Shown: positions 26,735 to 34,302 of the stretch, piece by piece
How the letters are laid out: each line of letters starts with the position of its first letter
Numbering within the stretch: position 1 is the stretch's first letter
NCBI GenBank assembly: GCA_016787645.1
Contig: JAEUUF010000026.1
Span: 186,001-250,000, forward strand
DNA length: 64,000 nucleotides
Direction: 5' to 3'
From: Cyclobacteriaceae bacterium
Lineage (GTDB): Bacteria > Bacteroidota > Bacteroidia > Cytophagales > Cyclobacteriaceae
Made by a program: the position numbers and the translations under genes
Notes under the pieces: model-generated
Told to the model about the DNA's origin: nothing
The model's input: only the letters and a program-made list of their open reading frames with translations
The model's database searches: none

Positions 26735-27190
26735 TCAGTTATCAGTAACGCGTTGTTTAGGAACAAAGCGTTGGATGATCGCGCGTACCGGATACAATGT
26801 TGCCCAAACGACGATGAGTGAGACACTGCCGTAAATGATATAACCGATGCTGCCGTAATCGAACTTCTCCTGGCTGTTATACAAGTTGAAGAATTGCAGG
26901 GCGACCACCATGAAAAGGTTGAAACAAATGATCAATCCGTAAAACCAAGCCTGGAAGAATTGATCACCTGCAGCCATAAAGCGGTTTACCATGAAGACGG
27001 TGACATTGAAGATCGCCAGTAGGCCCAGGGCCGCGTAGAAAAGTTGGTTCCTGCTCAGGGTCTCCCCTGTCCCTTCCGCCCCTTCACGAACCTGGATCTC
27101 TTCCGGAAAGCCAGCATAGGCGTAAAGCAATATGGCCACTGCCGCCAGCAAAGAGAGGAGCCAGACCGCCTTGAATATTTTGACTGCCAT
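26735..27190 (-). CDS. Hypothetical four-helix integral membrane protein
   Basis: This 151-residue protein has four predicted membrane helices (about 7-25, 48-67, 82-103 and 113-135) and a short acidic periplasmic loop between helices 1 and 2 (EEIQVREGAEGTGE). The C-terminus is basic. No motif of a known family is visible. Its stop codon lies within a 7-bp inverted repeat (AACTGAT...ATCAGTT) without a T-run. Confidence 0.65.
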   Translation of the reverse strand: MAVKIFKAVWLLSLLAAVAILLYAYAGFPEEIQVREGAEGTGETLSRNQLFYAALGLLAIFNVTVFMVNRFMAAGDQFFQAWFYGLIICFNLFMVVALQFFNLYNSQEKFDYGSIGYIIYGSVSLIVVWATLYPVRAIIQRFVPKQRVTDN

Positions 27191-27265
27191 TATCGTGTAT
27201 CAATTTTGGCGCGCAAGGTAGCAGGAACAGGGTGATCAAGGTAATTCAAGGTTCACATTTTAGCG

Positions 27266-27273
27266 TAATTTTG
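27266..27273 (+). promoter_or_regulatory. Candidate -7 element upstream of the sterol desaturase-like gene
   Basis: TAATTTTG fits the TAnnTTTG consensus, 20 bases before the ATG at 27294. No TTTG -33 box is seen at the usual spacing. Confidence 0.35.
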
Positions 27274-27293
27274 TGCCCTGTTCGGAAAATGCT

Positions 27294-28514
27294 ATGAACC
27301 TTAACCCGATCGTACTGTCGATCCCCATCTTCTTCATCCTTATCGGGATTGAAATCGTTGTTGAGCGGCTTACTCACCGTAAACTCTACCGCTTGCCCGA
27401 CTCGATTGCCAACCTCAGCTGTGGAATCACTTCACAACTGTCGGGCATCTTCTTCCGGGTGCTGGCGGTTGGCGTTTACGAGGTCGTTTTCTCCCGACTT
27501 GCCGTCATGCACCTTGAGCGAAACTGGATGTATTGGACAGCCTTGTTCCTGCTGGTGGACCTGGCTTACTATTGGGCCCACCGGATGAGCCACGAGATCA
27601 ATCTCTTTTGGGGTGGTCATGTAGTCCATCACCAGAGCGAGGAGTACAACCTTTCTGTGGCCCTGCGTCAAAGTTCATTCCAGGTAGTATGGACTTTTTT
27701 CTTCTACCTCCCCCTGGCGGTAGCCGGTTTTGAAACTACCGACTTCTTGCTGATCTCCGCGCTGAATACGCTGTATCAGTTCTGGATTCACACAGAAACC
27801 ATCAACCGGATGGGTTGGTTTGAATATGTGTTTAATACACCTTCCCATCACCGCGTTCATCATGGCCGTGACCCGAAGTACATAGACAAGAATCATGCGG
27901 GTACCCTTATTATCTGGGACAAACTTTTTGGCACGTTCCAGGAAGAAGAAGAGCGTCCTACTTACGGAATCACCAAACCGATCAACAGCTGGAATGGGGT
28001 TTGGGCGAACTTCAGTCACTACGCCACGATGGCTCATGAACTAAAGCAGATTCCCAACCTCACCGATAAGCTCCGGTATTTGTTTCATAAGCCCGGCTGG
28101 CTCCCCTCATACCTCGGTGGTTATCAGCCTGCGCCTCCGGTGGACAAGGCGCATTATCACAAGTACGATACCCCAGCTCCAGTCATCTTGAATTATTATG
28201 CCCTATTTCAGTATGTCATCTGCCTTATAGCCACTGCAGTATTCCTGTTCAACCAGGGACATTACACCCTATGGGAAAAGGCACTGGCTGCAATTTTAAT
28301 TTCTATCTCGGTGGTCAACTGCGGCGTCCTGTTTGAAGGGAAAAGGTGGGTATATGTTTCTGAATGGCTTCGCATTGTCCTTTACCCAACCGGGCTGATG
28401 GCGCTGGCGGTAATGGCAGGTTGGCCCTCTTACGTTATGGTGGGCGCGGCGGTGTACCTGGTTATTTCGGTGGCATGGTTTTCAAGAATCCCAAGGACGT
28501 ATGCGCAAGCTTAG
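27294..28514 (+). CDS. Sterol desaturase / fatty-acid hydroxylase family membrane protein
   Basis: This di-iron membrane oxygenase has about 406 residues and at least six membrane helices. The histidine boxes are present: WAHRMSHEINLFWGGHVVHHQSEEYN-type sequence at about 95-115 (HxxxH and HxxHH) and HRVHHGRDPKYIDKNHAG near 190. This resembles the alkylglycerol monooxygenase/sterol desaturase-like branch, which oxidises C-H or ether bonds in lipids; the substrate is unknown. The C-terminal 130 residues contain extra helices. A GTG at 27273 in frame is less likely than the ATG used. The next gene overlaps by 14 bases. Confidence 0.85.
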   Translation: MNLNPIVLSIPIFFILIGIEIVVERLTHRKLYRLPDSIANLSCGITSQLSGIFFRVLAVGVYEVVFSRLAVMHLERNWMYWTALFLLVDLAYYWAHRMSHEINLFWGGHVVHHQSEEYNLSVALRQSSFQVVWTFFFYLPLAVAGFETTDFLLISALNTLYQFWIHTETINRMGWFEYVFNTPSHHRVHHGRDPKYIDKNHAGTLIIWDKLFGTFQEEEERPTYGITKPINSWNGVWANFSHYATMAHELKQIPNLTDKLRYLFHKPGWLPSYLGGYQPAPPVDKAHYHKYDTPAPVILNYYALFQYVICLIATAVFLFNQGHYTLWEKALAAILISISVVNCGVLFEGKRWVYVSEWLRIVLYPTGLMALAVMAGWPSYVMVGAAVYLVISVAWFSRIPRTYAQA

Positions 28515-28875
28515 CACCTTCATTCTGTGTGCGGTGTTGGTTTCCTGCACCAACCCATTGCCCACACTTGAGGGAATGGATATCAGCAAGTGGAAGGACG
28601 ACAAGAACGGATGCTTTGGCAAACGCCAGGAGATGGAACCTGCGCTGACACAGCAAATGAACAAGTTGAAAGGCCTGTCCGAAATGGATATCGTTGATTT
28701 GCTGGGACGCCCGGATGAGAACGAGTTGTATAAGCGCAACCAGAAGTTTTTTTCCTACTATGTTACGCCAGGGCCTGACTGCCCCGATCCGGAAGAACTG
28801 CCCAAGAAACTGGTTATTCGTTTCAATGCGATGGGATATGCCCAACTGGTTTCGCTGGGCACAGCGAGACATTGA
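28501..28875 (+). CDS. Hypothetical lipoprotein (BamE/SmpA-like pattern)
   Basis: The protein has 124 residues and a lipoprotein signal with lipobox LVSC (Cys16). The mature part has a segment, GLSEMDIVDLLGRPDENELY, followed by two strands (FFSYYVTPG, KKLVIRFNAMG). Its helix then LLGxPD then strands layout resembles small BamE/SmpA-type lipoproteins, but similarity is too weak to assign. It overlaps the end of the sterol desaturase-like gene by 14 bases, so the two are probably translated together. Confidence 0.7.
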   Translation: MRKLSTFILCAVLVSCTNPLPTLEGMDISKWKDDKNGCFGKRQEMEPALTQQMNKLKGLSEMDIVDLLGRPDENELYKRNQKFFSYYVTPGPDCPDPEELPKKLVIRFNAMGYAQLVSLGTARH

Positions 28876-28928
28876 ATTTTGTTAGTTTGCACCGATAAAT
28901 AGCCTTCCCGATAATTGAATCCCAAAAT

Positions 28929-29816
28929 ATGAAACAAGCAGCTGTCATTGGTTCTGGTACGATGGGTAATGGAATAGCGCATGTCCTGTCCCAGGCCGGC
29001 ATACCCGTGTCACTCATCGACATTTCCGAAGATGCGCTGAAAAAAGCATTGGCGACCATCGACAAGAACATGGGAAGGCAGGTCGAGAAGGGTGTATTGA
29101 CCGATGAGGCCCGAAAGAAGGCGATGGCCAACATCACCACGACCACCTTTCTCACGGAAGGCATCAAAGAGGCTGACCTGGTTGTGGAGGCGGCCACAGA
29201 AAATGTTGACCTCAAGCTGAAAATCTTCCGCGAGGTGGACGCGAACACTAAACCCGGTACCATCCTTGCGTCAAACACTTCATCGATATCCATTACCAAG
29301 ATTGCATCGGCGACCAAAAGCCCGGAGAATGTGATCGGCATGCACTTTATGAACCCGGTCCCGGTGATGAAACTGGTGGAGGTCATCCGCGGCTACGCCA
29401 CGAGTGACGCGGTCACGCAAACCATCATGGATCTTTCAAGAAAACTCGGCAAGGTGCCGGTCGAAGTCAACGATTATCCCGGGTTCGTCGCCAATCGCAT
29501 CCTAATGCCGATGATCAATGAGGCTATCTACAGCCTGTATGAAGGTGTTGCAGGGGTATATGAGATTGACACCGTGATGAAACTGGGCATGGCGCATCCG
29601 ATGGGTCCCCTTCAGCTAGCCGATTTCATTGGGCTGGACACCTGCTTGTCCATCCTCAATGTGCTGCACCAGGGCTTTGGAAATCCAAAGTATGCGCCTT
29701 GTCCCCTATTGGTCAATATGGTTCAAGCCGGACATCACGGGGTGAAGTCAGGACAGGGATTCTTCAAATACACACCGGGAAGCAAGGACCTGGTGGTCGC
29801 CGATCGCTTCAGGTAG
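28929..29816 (+). CDS. 3-hydroxybutyryl-CoA dehydrogenase
   Basis: This 295-residue cytoplasmic enzyme oxidises 3-hydroxyacyl-CoA to 3-ketoacyl-CoA (or the reverse) with NAD(P). The Rossmann N-terminus is AVIGSGTMGNGIAHVLSQ. The catalytic region has NTSSISITKIA, IGMHFMNPVPVMKLVEVI (His-Asn pair), and VNDYPGFVANRILMPMINEAIY. The C-terminal dimer domain has MAHPMGPLQLADFIGLD and GQGFFKY. Size and motifs fit the single-domain short form, not the FadB fusion. It may serve butyrate/polyhydroxybutyrate-type or beta-oxidation metabolism. Confidence 0.92.
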   Translation: MKQAAVIGSGTMGNGIAHVLSQAGIPVSLIDISEDALKKALATIDKNMGRQVEKGVLTDEARKKAMANITTTTFLTEGIKEADLVVEAATENVDLKLKIFREVDANTKPGTILASNTSSISITKIASATKSPENVIGMHFMNPVPVMKLVEVIRGYATSDAVTQTIMDLSRKLGKVPVEVNDYPGFVANRILMPMINEAIYSLYEGVAGVYEIDTVMKLGMAHPMGPLQLADFIGLDTCLSILNVLHQGFGNPKYAPCPLLVNMVQAGHHGVKSGQGFFKYTPGSKDLVVADRFR

Positions 29817-29824
29817 TTCCTCCG

Positions 29825-30205
29825 CTATTTTTTCAGAAGGTCCCGAATCTCGGTCAGCAGCTTGATGTCGGCCGGAGGCGCGGGCGGAGCAGCTTGAGCG
29901 GCAGCGGCATCATCACGTTTCTTGGCAGCATTGATCCCTTTGATAACCATGAAGAGTACAAAGGCGACGATGATGAAGTTGAGTACCGCCGACAGGAACA
30001 CTCCATACTTGACGGTACCAAACAGCGTAAGTTCATCCAGGTGAGTCAGGTTAGCGGCTTCCAGCGCTGGTTTCAGCACAAGAGGAGTAATCACATCCTC
30101 GATTAGTGAACTCACGATCTTGTTGAATGCGGCGCCAATGATCACACCCACAGCGAGGTCGACCACGTTGCCCCGCATGGCGAAGGCTTTGAACTCTTTA
30201 AGCAT
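29825..30205 (-). CDS. mscL: Large-conductance mechanosensitive channel MscL
   Basis: The protein has 126 residues and is a homopentameric inner-membrane channel that opens under membrane tension to release solutes on osmotic downshock. The N-terminal amphipathic helix and TM1 are typical (EFKAFAMRGNVVDLAVGVIIGAAFNKIVSSL), with TM2 around residues 70-92 (LNFIIVAFVLFMVIKGIN). The cytoplasmic helix ends LLTEIRDLLKK. It is convergent with the dehydrogenase gene, 8 bases apart. Confidence 0.96.
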   Translation of the reverse strand: MLKEFKAFAMRGNVVDLAVGVIIGAAFNKIVSSLIEDVITPLVLKPALEAANLTHLDELTLFGTVKYGVFLSAVLNFIIVAFVLFMVIKGINAAKKRDDAAAAQAAPPAPPADIKLLTEIRDLLKK

Positions 30206-30372
30206 AGGTTAGGCAGTTAGTTTAGTGGATACAAAATAAGATAACTTGGTCAATTCCAGAACTTTTTACACAGCCCTCTAAAATTGAGCGAACTTTTTAA
30301 CCATGAAATCGTTCTACGAAGGAAATTATCGCGGTCGGGACCTGAAAATCACGCAGGTATCAACAAAACAGG

Positions 30373-30380
30373 TAATTTTG
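30373..30380 (+). promoter_or_regulatory. Candidate -7 element of the response regulator gene
   Basis: TAATTTTG fits TAnnTTTG, 8 bases before the ATG at 30389. It argues for this ATG against a TTG at 30284 in the same frame. Confidence 0.4.
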
Positions 30381-30388
30381 CCGCCTGT

Positions 30389-30811
30389 ATGTCTCCAGAA
30401 AGTTCACCCCTTATCGCGGTTATCGACGACGATAGTGTTTATCAATTCACTGCGTCACGTACACTGAAGGCCACCCATTTGCCTCATCAGATCCTGCAGT
30501 TTCAAAATGGCCAGGAGGCACTTTCCTTCCTGAGAGGAAGTGCAGAGACCAATCAACCCTTGCCTGACATTATCTTCCTGGACATCAACATGCCGATCAC
30601 GGACGGCTGGGCTTTCCTGGATGAATTCCATAAACTCAAGGCACGGCTTGCGAAGGATATCAAAATCTACATGGTGAGCTCTTCGATTGATCCGCGCGAT
30701 CAAAACCGGGCCAAAAGCATCCCGGAAGTGACAGACTATATTGAGAAGCCAATCAGCATGAACCAGTTTTCGGAAGTGCTGTTGAACTGGGGAAAAGAGA
30801 CTAAAAAATAA
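30389..30811 (+). CDS. Single-domain response regulator (CheY-like receiver)
   Basis: The protein is 140 residues long and consists of a receiver domain only. The acidic pocket is Asp13-Asp14-Asp15 (AVIDDDS), the phosphoacceptor is Asp65 (IIFLDINMPITDGW), the switch Ser is in MVSSSID and the Lys in IEKPIS. No output domain follows, so it would act by protein contact within a phosphorelay; this REC subtype is common in Bacteroidota next to PAS kinases, but no kinase is nearby. It overlaps the 3' end of the convergent DUF3108 gene by 11 bases. Confidence 0.88.
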   Translation: MSPESSPLIAVIDDDSVYQFTASRTLKATHLPHQILQFQNGQEALSFLRGSAETNQPLPDIIFLDINMPITDGWAFLDEFHKLKARLAKDIKIYMVSSSIDPRDQNRAKSIPEVTDYIEKPISMNQFSEVLLNWGKETKK

Positions 30812-31613
30812 CTTTCAGCGGGTTGCGCAGCCCGCGGAACTTCACGAGTTCAAGGCCTGTATTTCCAATAAACATCTTGGCCTGGAGGCGGATCGGAACA
30901 CGGTTCAGGTCATCTGAAATCCAGCAGAGCACAGAATTCTCCCCATCGAACAAGGAGTTCTTGGGCATGACCGGGCGCAGCCGCAGGCATTGAACCTTGC
31001 CCACCTTCGTTTCGATGACTTCTTTGCCGGTATAGATGATCTTCAAATCATAGGAAGCATCTTCATGAAATCCGGAGATCACCAGTGTATCCCCGATCGC
31101 CACTCGCTTGAAATCAATGATCCTCAAAAAAAGGAAGCCGGCCACCAGGTCTTTTGACTTGTCCGGCACATCGTAGACTTTCGTTTCAACGGCACCGGTG
31201 TCGTTGTTCTTCACCTTTACTTCCACCTTGTCCTTCTCATGGTCGAACAGGACTTCTTCGTTTCGTCTGTATTTACCTTCCCTGATATTTCGGTAGGACT
31301 TGTGTGACAGCAAGGTGGCCGTGTCCACATAAGCACCCCAGTTGTCATTGACCTTGGCTACCCAGGAAATCCAGTCACTCGTTTCACCATAGGCATCCAC
31401 TTTGTAGCAGGTGCGCGCACTAACGGTGTGGTAGCTTTTGTCTACGCGTGTAATGGCTTTCCCCACGGTGAACATTCCGAAGTGGACACGGTACTCCAAT
31501 TCTTCCCCGACACCGTAGCTAACATTTCTGGAAATCGGTGTCTCCTTCTTACCCACCAGGAGAAACCCTGAGAATAACAAGAAGATGACTAAGCCGACCA
31601 GAAGACGCTGCAT
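30801..31613 (-). CDS. DUF3108 exported protein
   Basis: The protein has 270 residues and an N-terminal signal or membrane segment (3-21). A DUF3108 domain follows: VSYGVGEELEYRVHFGMFTVGKA near the start, YKVDAYGETSDWISWV, and VQCLRLRPVMPKNSLFDGENSVLCWISDDLNRVPIRLQAKM-type sequence at the end. The domain is predicted to form a periplasmic beta-rich fold and is found in envelope proteins of unknown function. The dapD gene ends 48 bases upstream on the same strand. Confidence 0.85.
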   Translation of the reverse strand: MQRLLVGLVIFLLFSGFLLVGKKETPISRNVSYGVGEELEYRVHFGMFTVGKAITRVDKSYHTVSARTCYKVDAYGETSDWISWVAKVNDNWGAYVDTATLLSHKSYRNIREGKYRRNEEVLFDHEKDKVEVKVKNNDTGAVETKVYDVPDKSKDLVAGFLFLRIIDFKRVAIGDTLVISGFHEDASYDLKIIYTGKEVIETKVGKVQCLRLRPVMPKNSLFDGENSVLCWISDDLNRVPIRLQAKMFIGNTGLELVKFRGLRNPLKVIF

Positions 31614-31661
31614 GGTACGAATTTAGCGGTTTACCGATAGCAGGTCAAAGGGCGTGCCACC

Positions 31662-32474
31662 TTATACAGACAGCTGATTTTCACGAAGGGCATCATTCAG
31701 CGAGGTCTTCTTGTCGGTACTTTCCTTGCGCTTTCCGATGATCAAGGCACAGGGTACCTGGTAAGTCCCGGAAGCAAATTCTTTGGGAATGGTTCCTGGA
31801 ATAACGACCGAACGCTCTGGGACATATTGCTTGTATTCTACTGGCTTGGGCCCTGTAACATCAATGATCTTTGAACTTCCGGTCAGCACCACATTGGCAC
31901 CCAGCACGGCCTCCCGCCCCACTCGCACACCTTCCACAAGGATGCACCTTGAACCGACAAAAGCATTGTCTTCAATGATTACTGGTGCTGCTTGTACCGG
32001 CTCCAACACACCTCCGATTCCCACGCCGCCACTCAGGTGTACATTCTTTCCGATCTGGGCGCAGCTCCCAACAGTTGCCCAGGTATCCACCATTGTTCCT
32101 TCATCCACATAAGCCCCGATGTTCACATAGGAAGGCATAAGGATCACACCGCGGTTGATAAAGGCCCCATGCCGGGCCACAGCATGCGGAACAACCCGGA
32201 TCCCGAGTGATTCATAGTGGTGTTTTAACGGGATCTTGTCATGAAATTCAAGCGGTCCCACTTCCATAGTCTCCATCTTCTGAATAGGAAAGTAGAGGAT
32301 CACCGCCTTCTTGATCCAATCATTGACCTTCCATCCATCACCCGTAGGCTCTGCGACCCGAAGGCGGCCTTTGTCCAGAAAATCGATGACCGTACGGATA
32401 TGAAGGCGGGTTTCTTCCTCCTTCAACAACTCCCGGTTGTCCCAGGCCTTCTCAATATGATCACGGAGTTCCAT
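31662..32474 (-). CDS. dapD: 2,3,4,5-tetrahydropyridine-2,6-dicarboxylate N-succinyltransferase DapD
   Basis: This 270-residue enzyme of the succinylase branch of lysine and meso-diaminopimelate synthesis transfers succinyl from succinyl-CoA to tetrahydrodipicolinate. The N-terminal helical domain precedes a left-handed beta-helix of hexapeptide repeats (GAFINRGVILMPSYVNIGAYVDEGTMVDTW region, then IGKNVHLSGGVGIGGVLEP and IIEDNAFVGSRCILVEGVRVG). The product also feeds peptidoglycan crosslinks. It is divergent from the glycosyltransferase gene, 19 bases apart. Confidence 0.94.
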   Translation of the reverse strand: MELRDHIEKAWDNRELLKEEETRLHIRTVIDFLDKGRLRVAEPTGDGWKVNDWIKKAVILYFPIQKMETMEVGPLEFHDKIPLKHHYESLGIRVVPHAVARHGAFINRGVILMPSYVNIGAYVDEGTMVDTWATVGSCAQIGKNVHLSGGVGIGGVLEPVQAAPVIIEDNAFVGSRCILVEGVRVGREAVLGANVVLTGSSKIIDVTGPKPVEYKQYVPERSVVIPGTIPKEFASGTYQVPCALIIGKRKESTDKKTSLNDALRENQLSV

Positions 32475-32493
32475 TTTGTTCTAATTTTAGATC

Positions 32494-33606
32494 GTGATGC
32501 AAGAAAGAGAAAAAAGAAGAATTGTCATTGCTTCCATCCTCAAACCGACGGATGACACACGAATGTCGGAAAAGATAGGGGCCACACTTTACCGAAGCGG
32601 GTTGTATGATGTTACCGTGATAGGTTATTCCTCTTCGGGCAAACCTATGGAAGGATTGAATATTGTTCCTGTTGGAGCTTTCCCAAGGCTCAGCTACTCC
32701 CGCTGGTGGGCCCGGTGGCAAGTCCTTCATCTTTCGCTGGCTATCCGGCCGGAAGTTTTCATCTTTTCCACTTACGAGCTCCTCTTCCCTGCCATCTTCC
32801 TTAAGGTGATCCTCGGGACACGGATCATCTATGATGTCCGGGAAAACTATTATCGAAACATCCTCCATTCCGAAGGCCTCCCCCGATGGTTGCGATGGCC
32901 ATTAGCCGTGGTCGTCCGGTTCCTGGAGAAAATCACAGCGCCCGCCATTGACTATTTCTTTCTTGCAGAAAAGGGATACGAAAAGGAATTTCGTTTCCAC
33001 CGCGGAGGATGGATCGTGCTGGAGAACAAGGCAACGCCTGTTCAAGTCCGCGGCGCAAAAAGAGAGGGAAATCCGTTGCGCCTTCTTTTCTCCGGAACCT
33101 TGTCCGAAAGCACCGGTGTTTTTCGCGCCATCAAACTTGCTGAGGCTTTACACCGTGAGAACAAGGAAGTCACTTTGACAATCGCTGGGTATGCTTCCAC
33201 ATCTGATCTTCGAGACCGCATTCGCAAGGAGGCCTCCGGACATTCCTTCATCCAGTTGATCGGTATTGATGCGTTGGTTCCTCATTCGGAAATCCTTGAC
33301 CTCGTCCAGGCTTCCCACGCCGGCATTATCGCCTACGAACGGTTTCCTCACACCGAGAACTGCGTACCCACCAAACTGTTTGAATACCTGCAGGCTTCAC
33401 TTCCCATCCTGGCCGAACCCCATTGGTCATGGGTTGCCCGGTTTGAATATGGCCACCCCTTTTTGCTCGTCGACTTTGAAAATCCAGACGCCAAGGCTAT
33501 CCTTAACACCTTGGCCCACAGCCCATTCTACACCTCGCCCATCACCGACGTCGAGTGGTCTTCCGAGGAACCAAAGCTCCTCGCCACGATCAAAACTTTG
33601 GTCTAA
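32494..33606 (+). CDS. Family 4-type glycosyltransferase
   Basis: The protein has about 370 residues and a GT-B fold. The N-terminal half has a nucleotide-sugar-independent Rossmann lobe (VIASILKPTDDTRMSEKIG; IIYDVRENYYRN), and the C-terminal half has LRLLFSGTLSESTGVFRAIKLAE and the C-lobe motif CVPTKLFEYLQASLPILAE with a Glu-x7-Glu-like pattern. It should act at the inner face of the membrane on an envelope glycan. Two starts are possible (GTG 32494, ATG 32497). No other polysaccharide gene is adjacent, so the acceptor is unknown. Confidence 0.82.
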   Translation: MMQEREKRRIVIASILKPTDDTRMSEKIGATLYRSGLYDVTVIGYSSSGKPMEGLNIVPVGAFPRLSYSRWWARWQVLHLSLAIRPEVFIFSTYELLFPAIFLKVILGTRIIYDVRENYYRNILHSEGLPRWLRWPLAVVVRFLEKITAPAIDYFFLAEKGYEKEFRFHRGGWIVLENKATPVQVRGAKREGNPLRLLFSGTLSESTGVFRAIKLAEALHRENKEVTLTIAGYASTSDLRDRIRKEASGHSFIQLIGIDALVPHSEILDLVQASHAGIIAYERFPHTENCVPTKLFEYLQASLPILAEPHWSWVARFEYGHPFLLVDFENPDAKAILNTLAHSPFYTSPITDVEWSSEEPKLLATIKTLV

Positions 33607-33613
33607 ATTATTT

Positions 33614-33629
33614 TTTAGACGAATCTAAA
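33614..33629 (+). promoter_or_regulatory. Candidate MntR/DtxR operator (palindrome)
   Basis: TTTAGACGAATCTAAA has perfect 6-bp inverted arms around a 4-base centre, 17 bases before the start of the DtxR-type repressor gene. DtxR-family operators often have the shape TTTAG-n-CTAAA. A TACTTTTG element (33635-33642) follows it. The site is likely used for autoregulation of the repressor and transporter pair. Confidence 0.6.
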
Positions 33630-33646
33630 TTTTCTACTTTTGGGCC

Positions 33647-34300
33647 ATGATCAGCTTTACGGAAGAGAATTACCTCAAGGCCATCTACCACCTGTCGCAG
33701 AACGGCGAGAAGGCGGTGCTCACGAACGAACTGGCCGAGGCCATGCAGACTAAGGCGGCCTCCGTGACCGACATGGTGAAGAAACTCTCGGCCAAGGAAC
33801 TGGTGGCCTATGAAAAGTACTATGGTGTGAAAATCACGGCCCTCGGCAAGCAGCAGGCATTACAAATTGTGCGCAAACACCGACTGTGGGAAACATTTCT
33901 CGTTGAAAAGCTGGGCTTCACCTGGGACGAAGTGCACGCGGTGGCTGAACAACTGGAGCACATCCAATCGCCACGTCTTATCAATAAACTGGATGAATTC
34001 CTGGGGTACCCGAAGTCCGATCCGCACGGAGACCCCATCCCCGATCAGCACGGCAAGATCAAACCACGCGTCCTTATTGGGTTGGATGAAGTGGAAGCCG
34101 GCAAGAAGGCGGTGATCACTTCGGTTAAGGATTCTGACGCGGAGCTCCTCAAATACCTTGAAAAGATCGGCGCGAAACCCGGCAAACAGATCCAGGTCGT
34201 GCGTCGCGAAGCCTATGATAAATCCATGGAAGTGCTGATTGATAAGAAGAAAGTGTTCATCAGCCTGGAGGTGGCCCGCAATATTCTCTTATCGCAGTAG
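33647..34300 (+). CDS. mntR: Metal-dependent transcriptional regulator, DtxR/MntR family
   Basis: The protein has 217 residues. An N-terminal winged helix-turn-helix (about 1-65: LTNELAEAMQTKAASVTDMVKKLS) is followed by a metal-binding dimerisation domain with the ligand-rich RKHRLWETFLVEKLGF and WDEVHAVAEQLEHIQS, and a C-terminal SH3-like FeoA domain (about 145-217). With Mn(II) or Fe(II) bound it would repress the transporter downstream. The transporter starts 2 bases after its stop. The symbol mntR is inferred from this pairing; an IdeR-like iron role is the alternative. Confidence 0.85.
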   Translation: MISFTEENYLKAIYHLSQNGEKAVLTNELAEAMQTKAASVTDMVKKLSAKELVAYEKYYGVKITALGKQQALQIVRKHRLWETFLVEKLGFTWDEVHAVAEQLEHIQSPRLINKLDEFLGYPKSDPHGDPIPDQHGKIKPRVLIGLDEVEAGKKAVITSVKDSDAELLKYLEKIGAKPGKQIQVVRREAYDKSMEVLIDKKKVFISLEVARNILLSQ

Positions 34301-34302
34301 TC

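Noticed and set aside
26700-26760. Inverted repeat AACTGAT/ATCAGTT at the end of the four-helix membrane protein as a terminator
   Set aside because: Only 7 AT-rich base pairs, a 14-base loop and no T-run.
30284-30388. TTG start extending the response regulator by 35 residues
   Set aside because: The receiver domain begins after the ATG at 30389 and a -7 element lies directly ahead of it; the extension has no receiver-like sequence.
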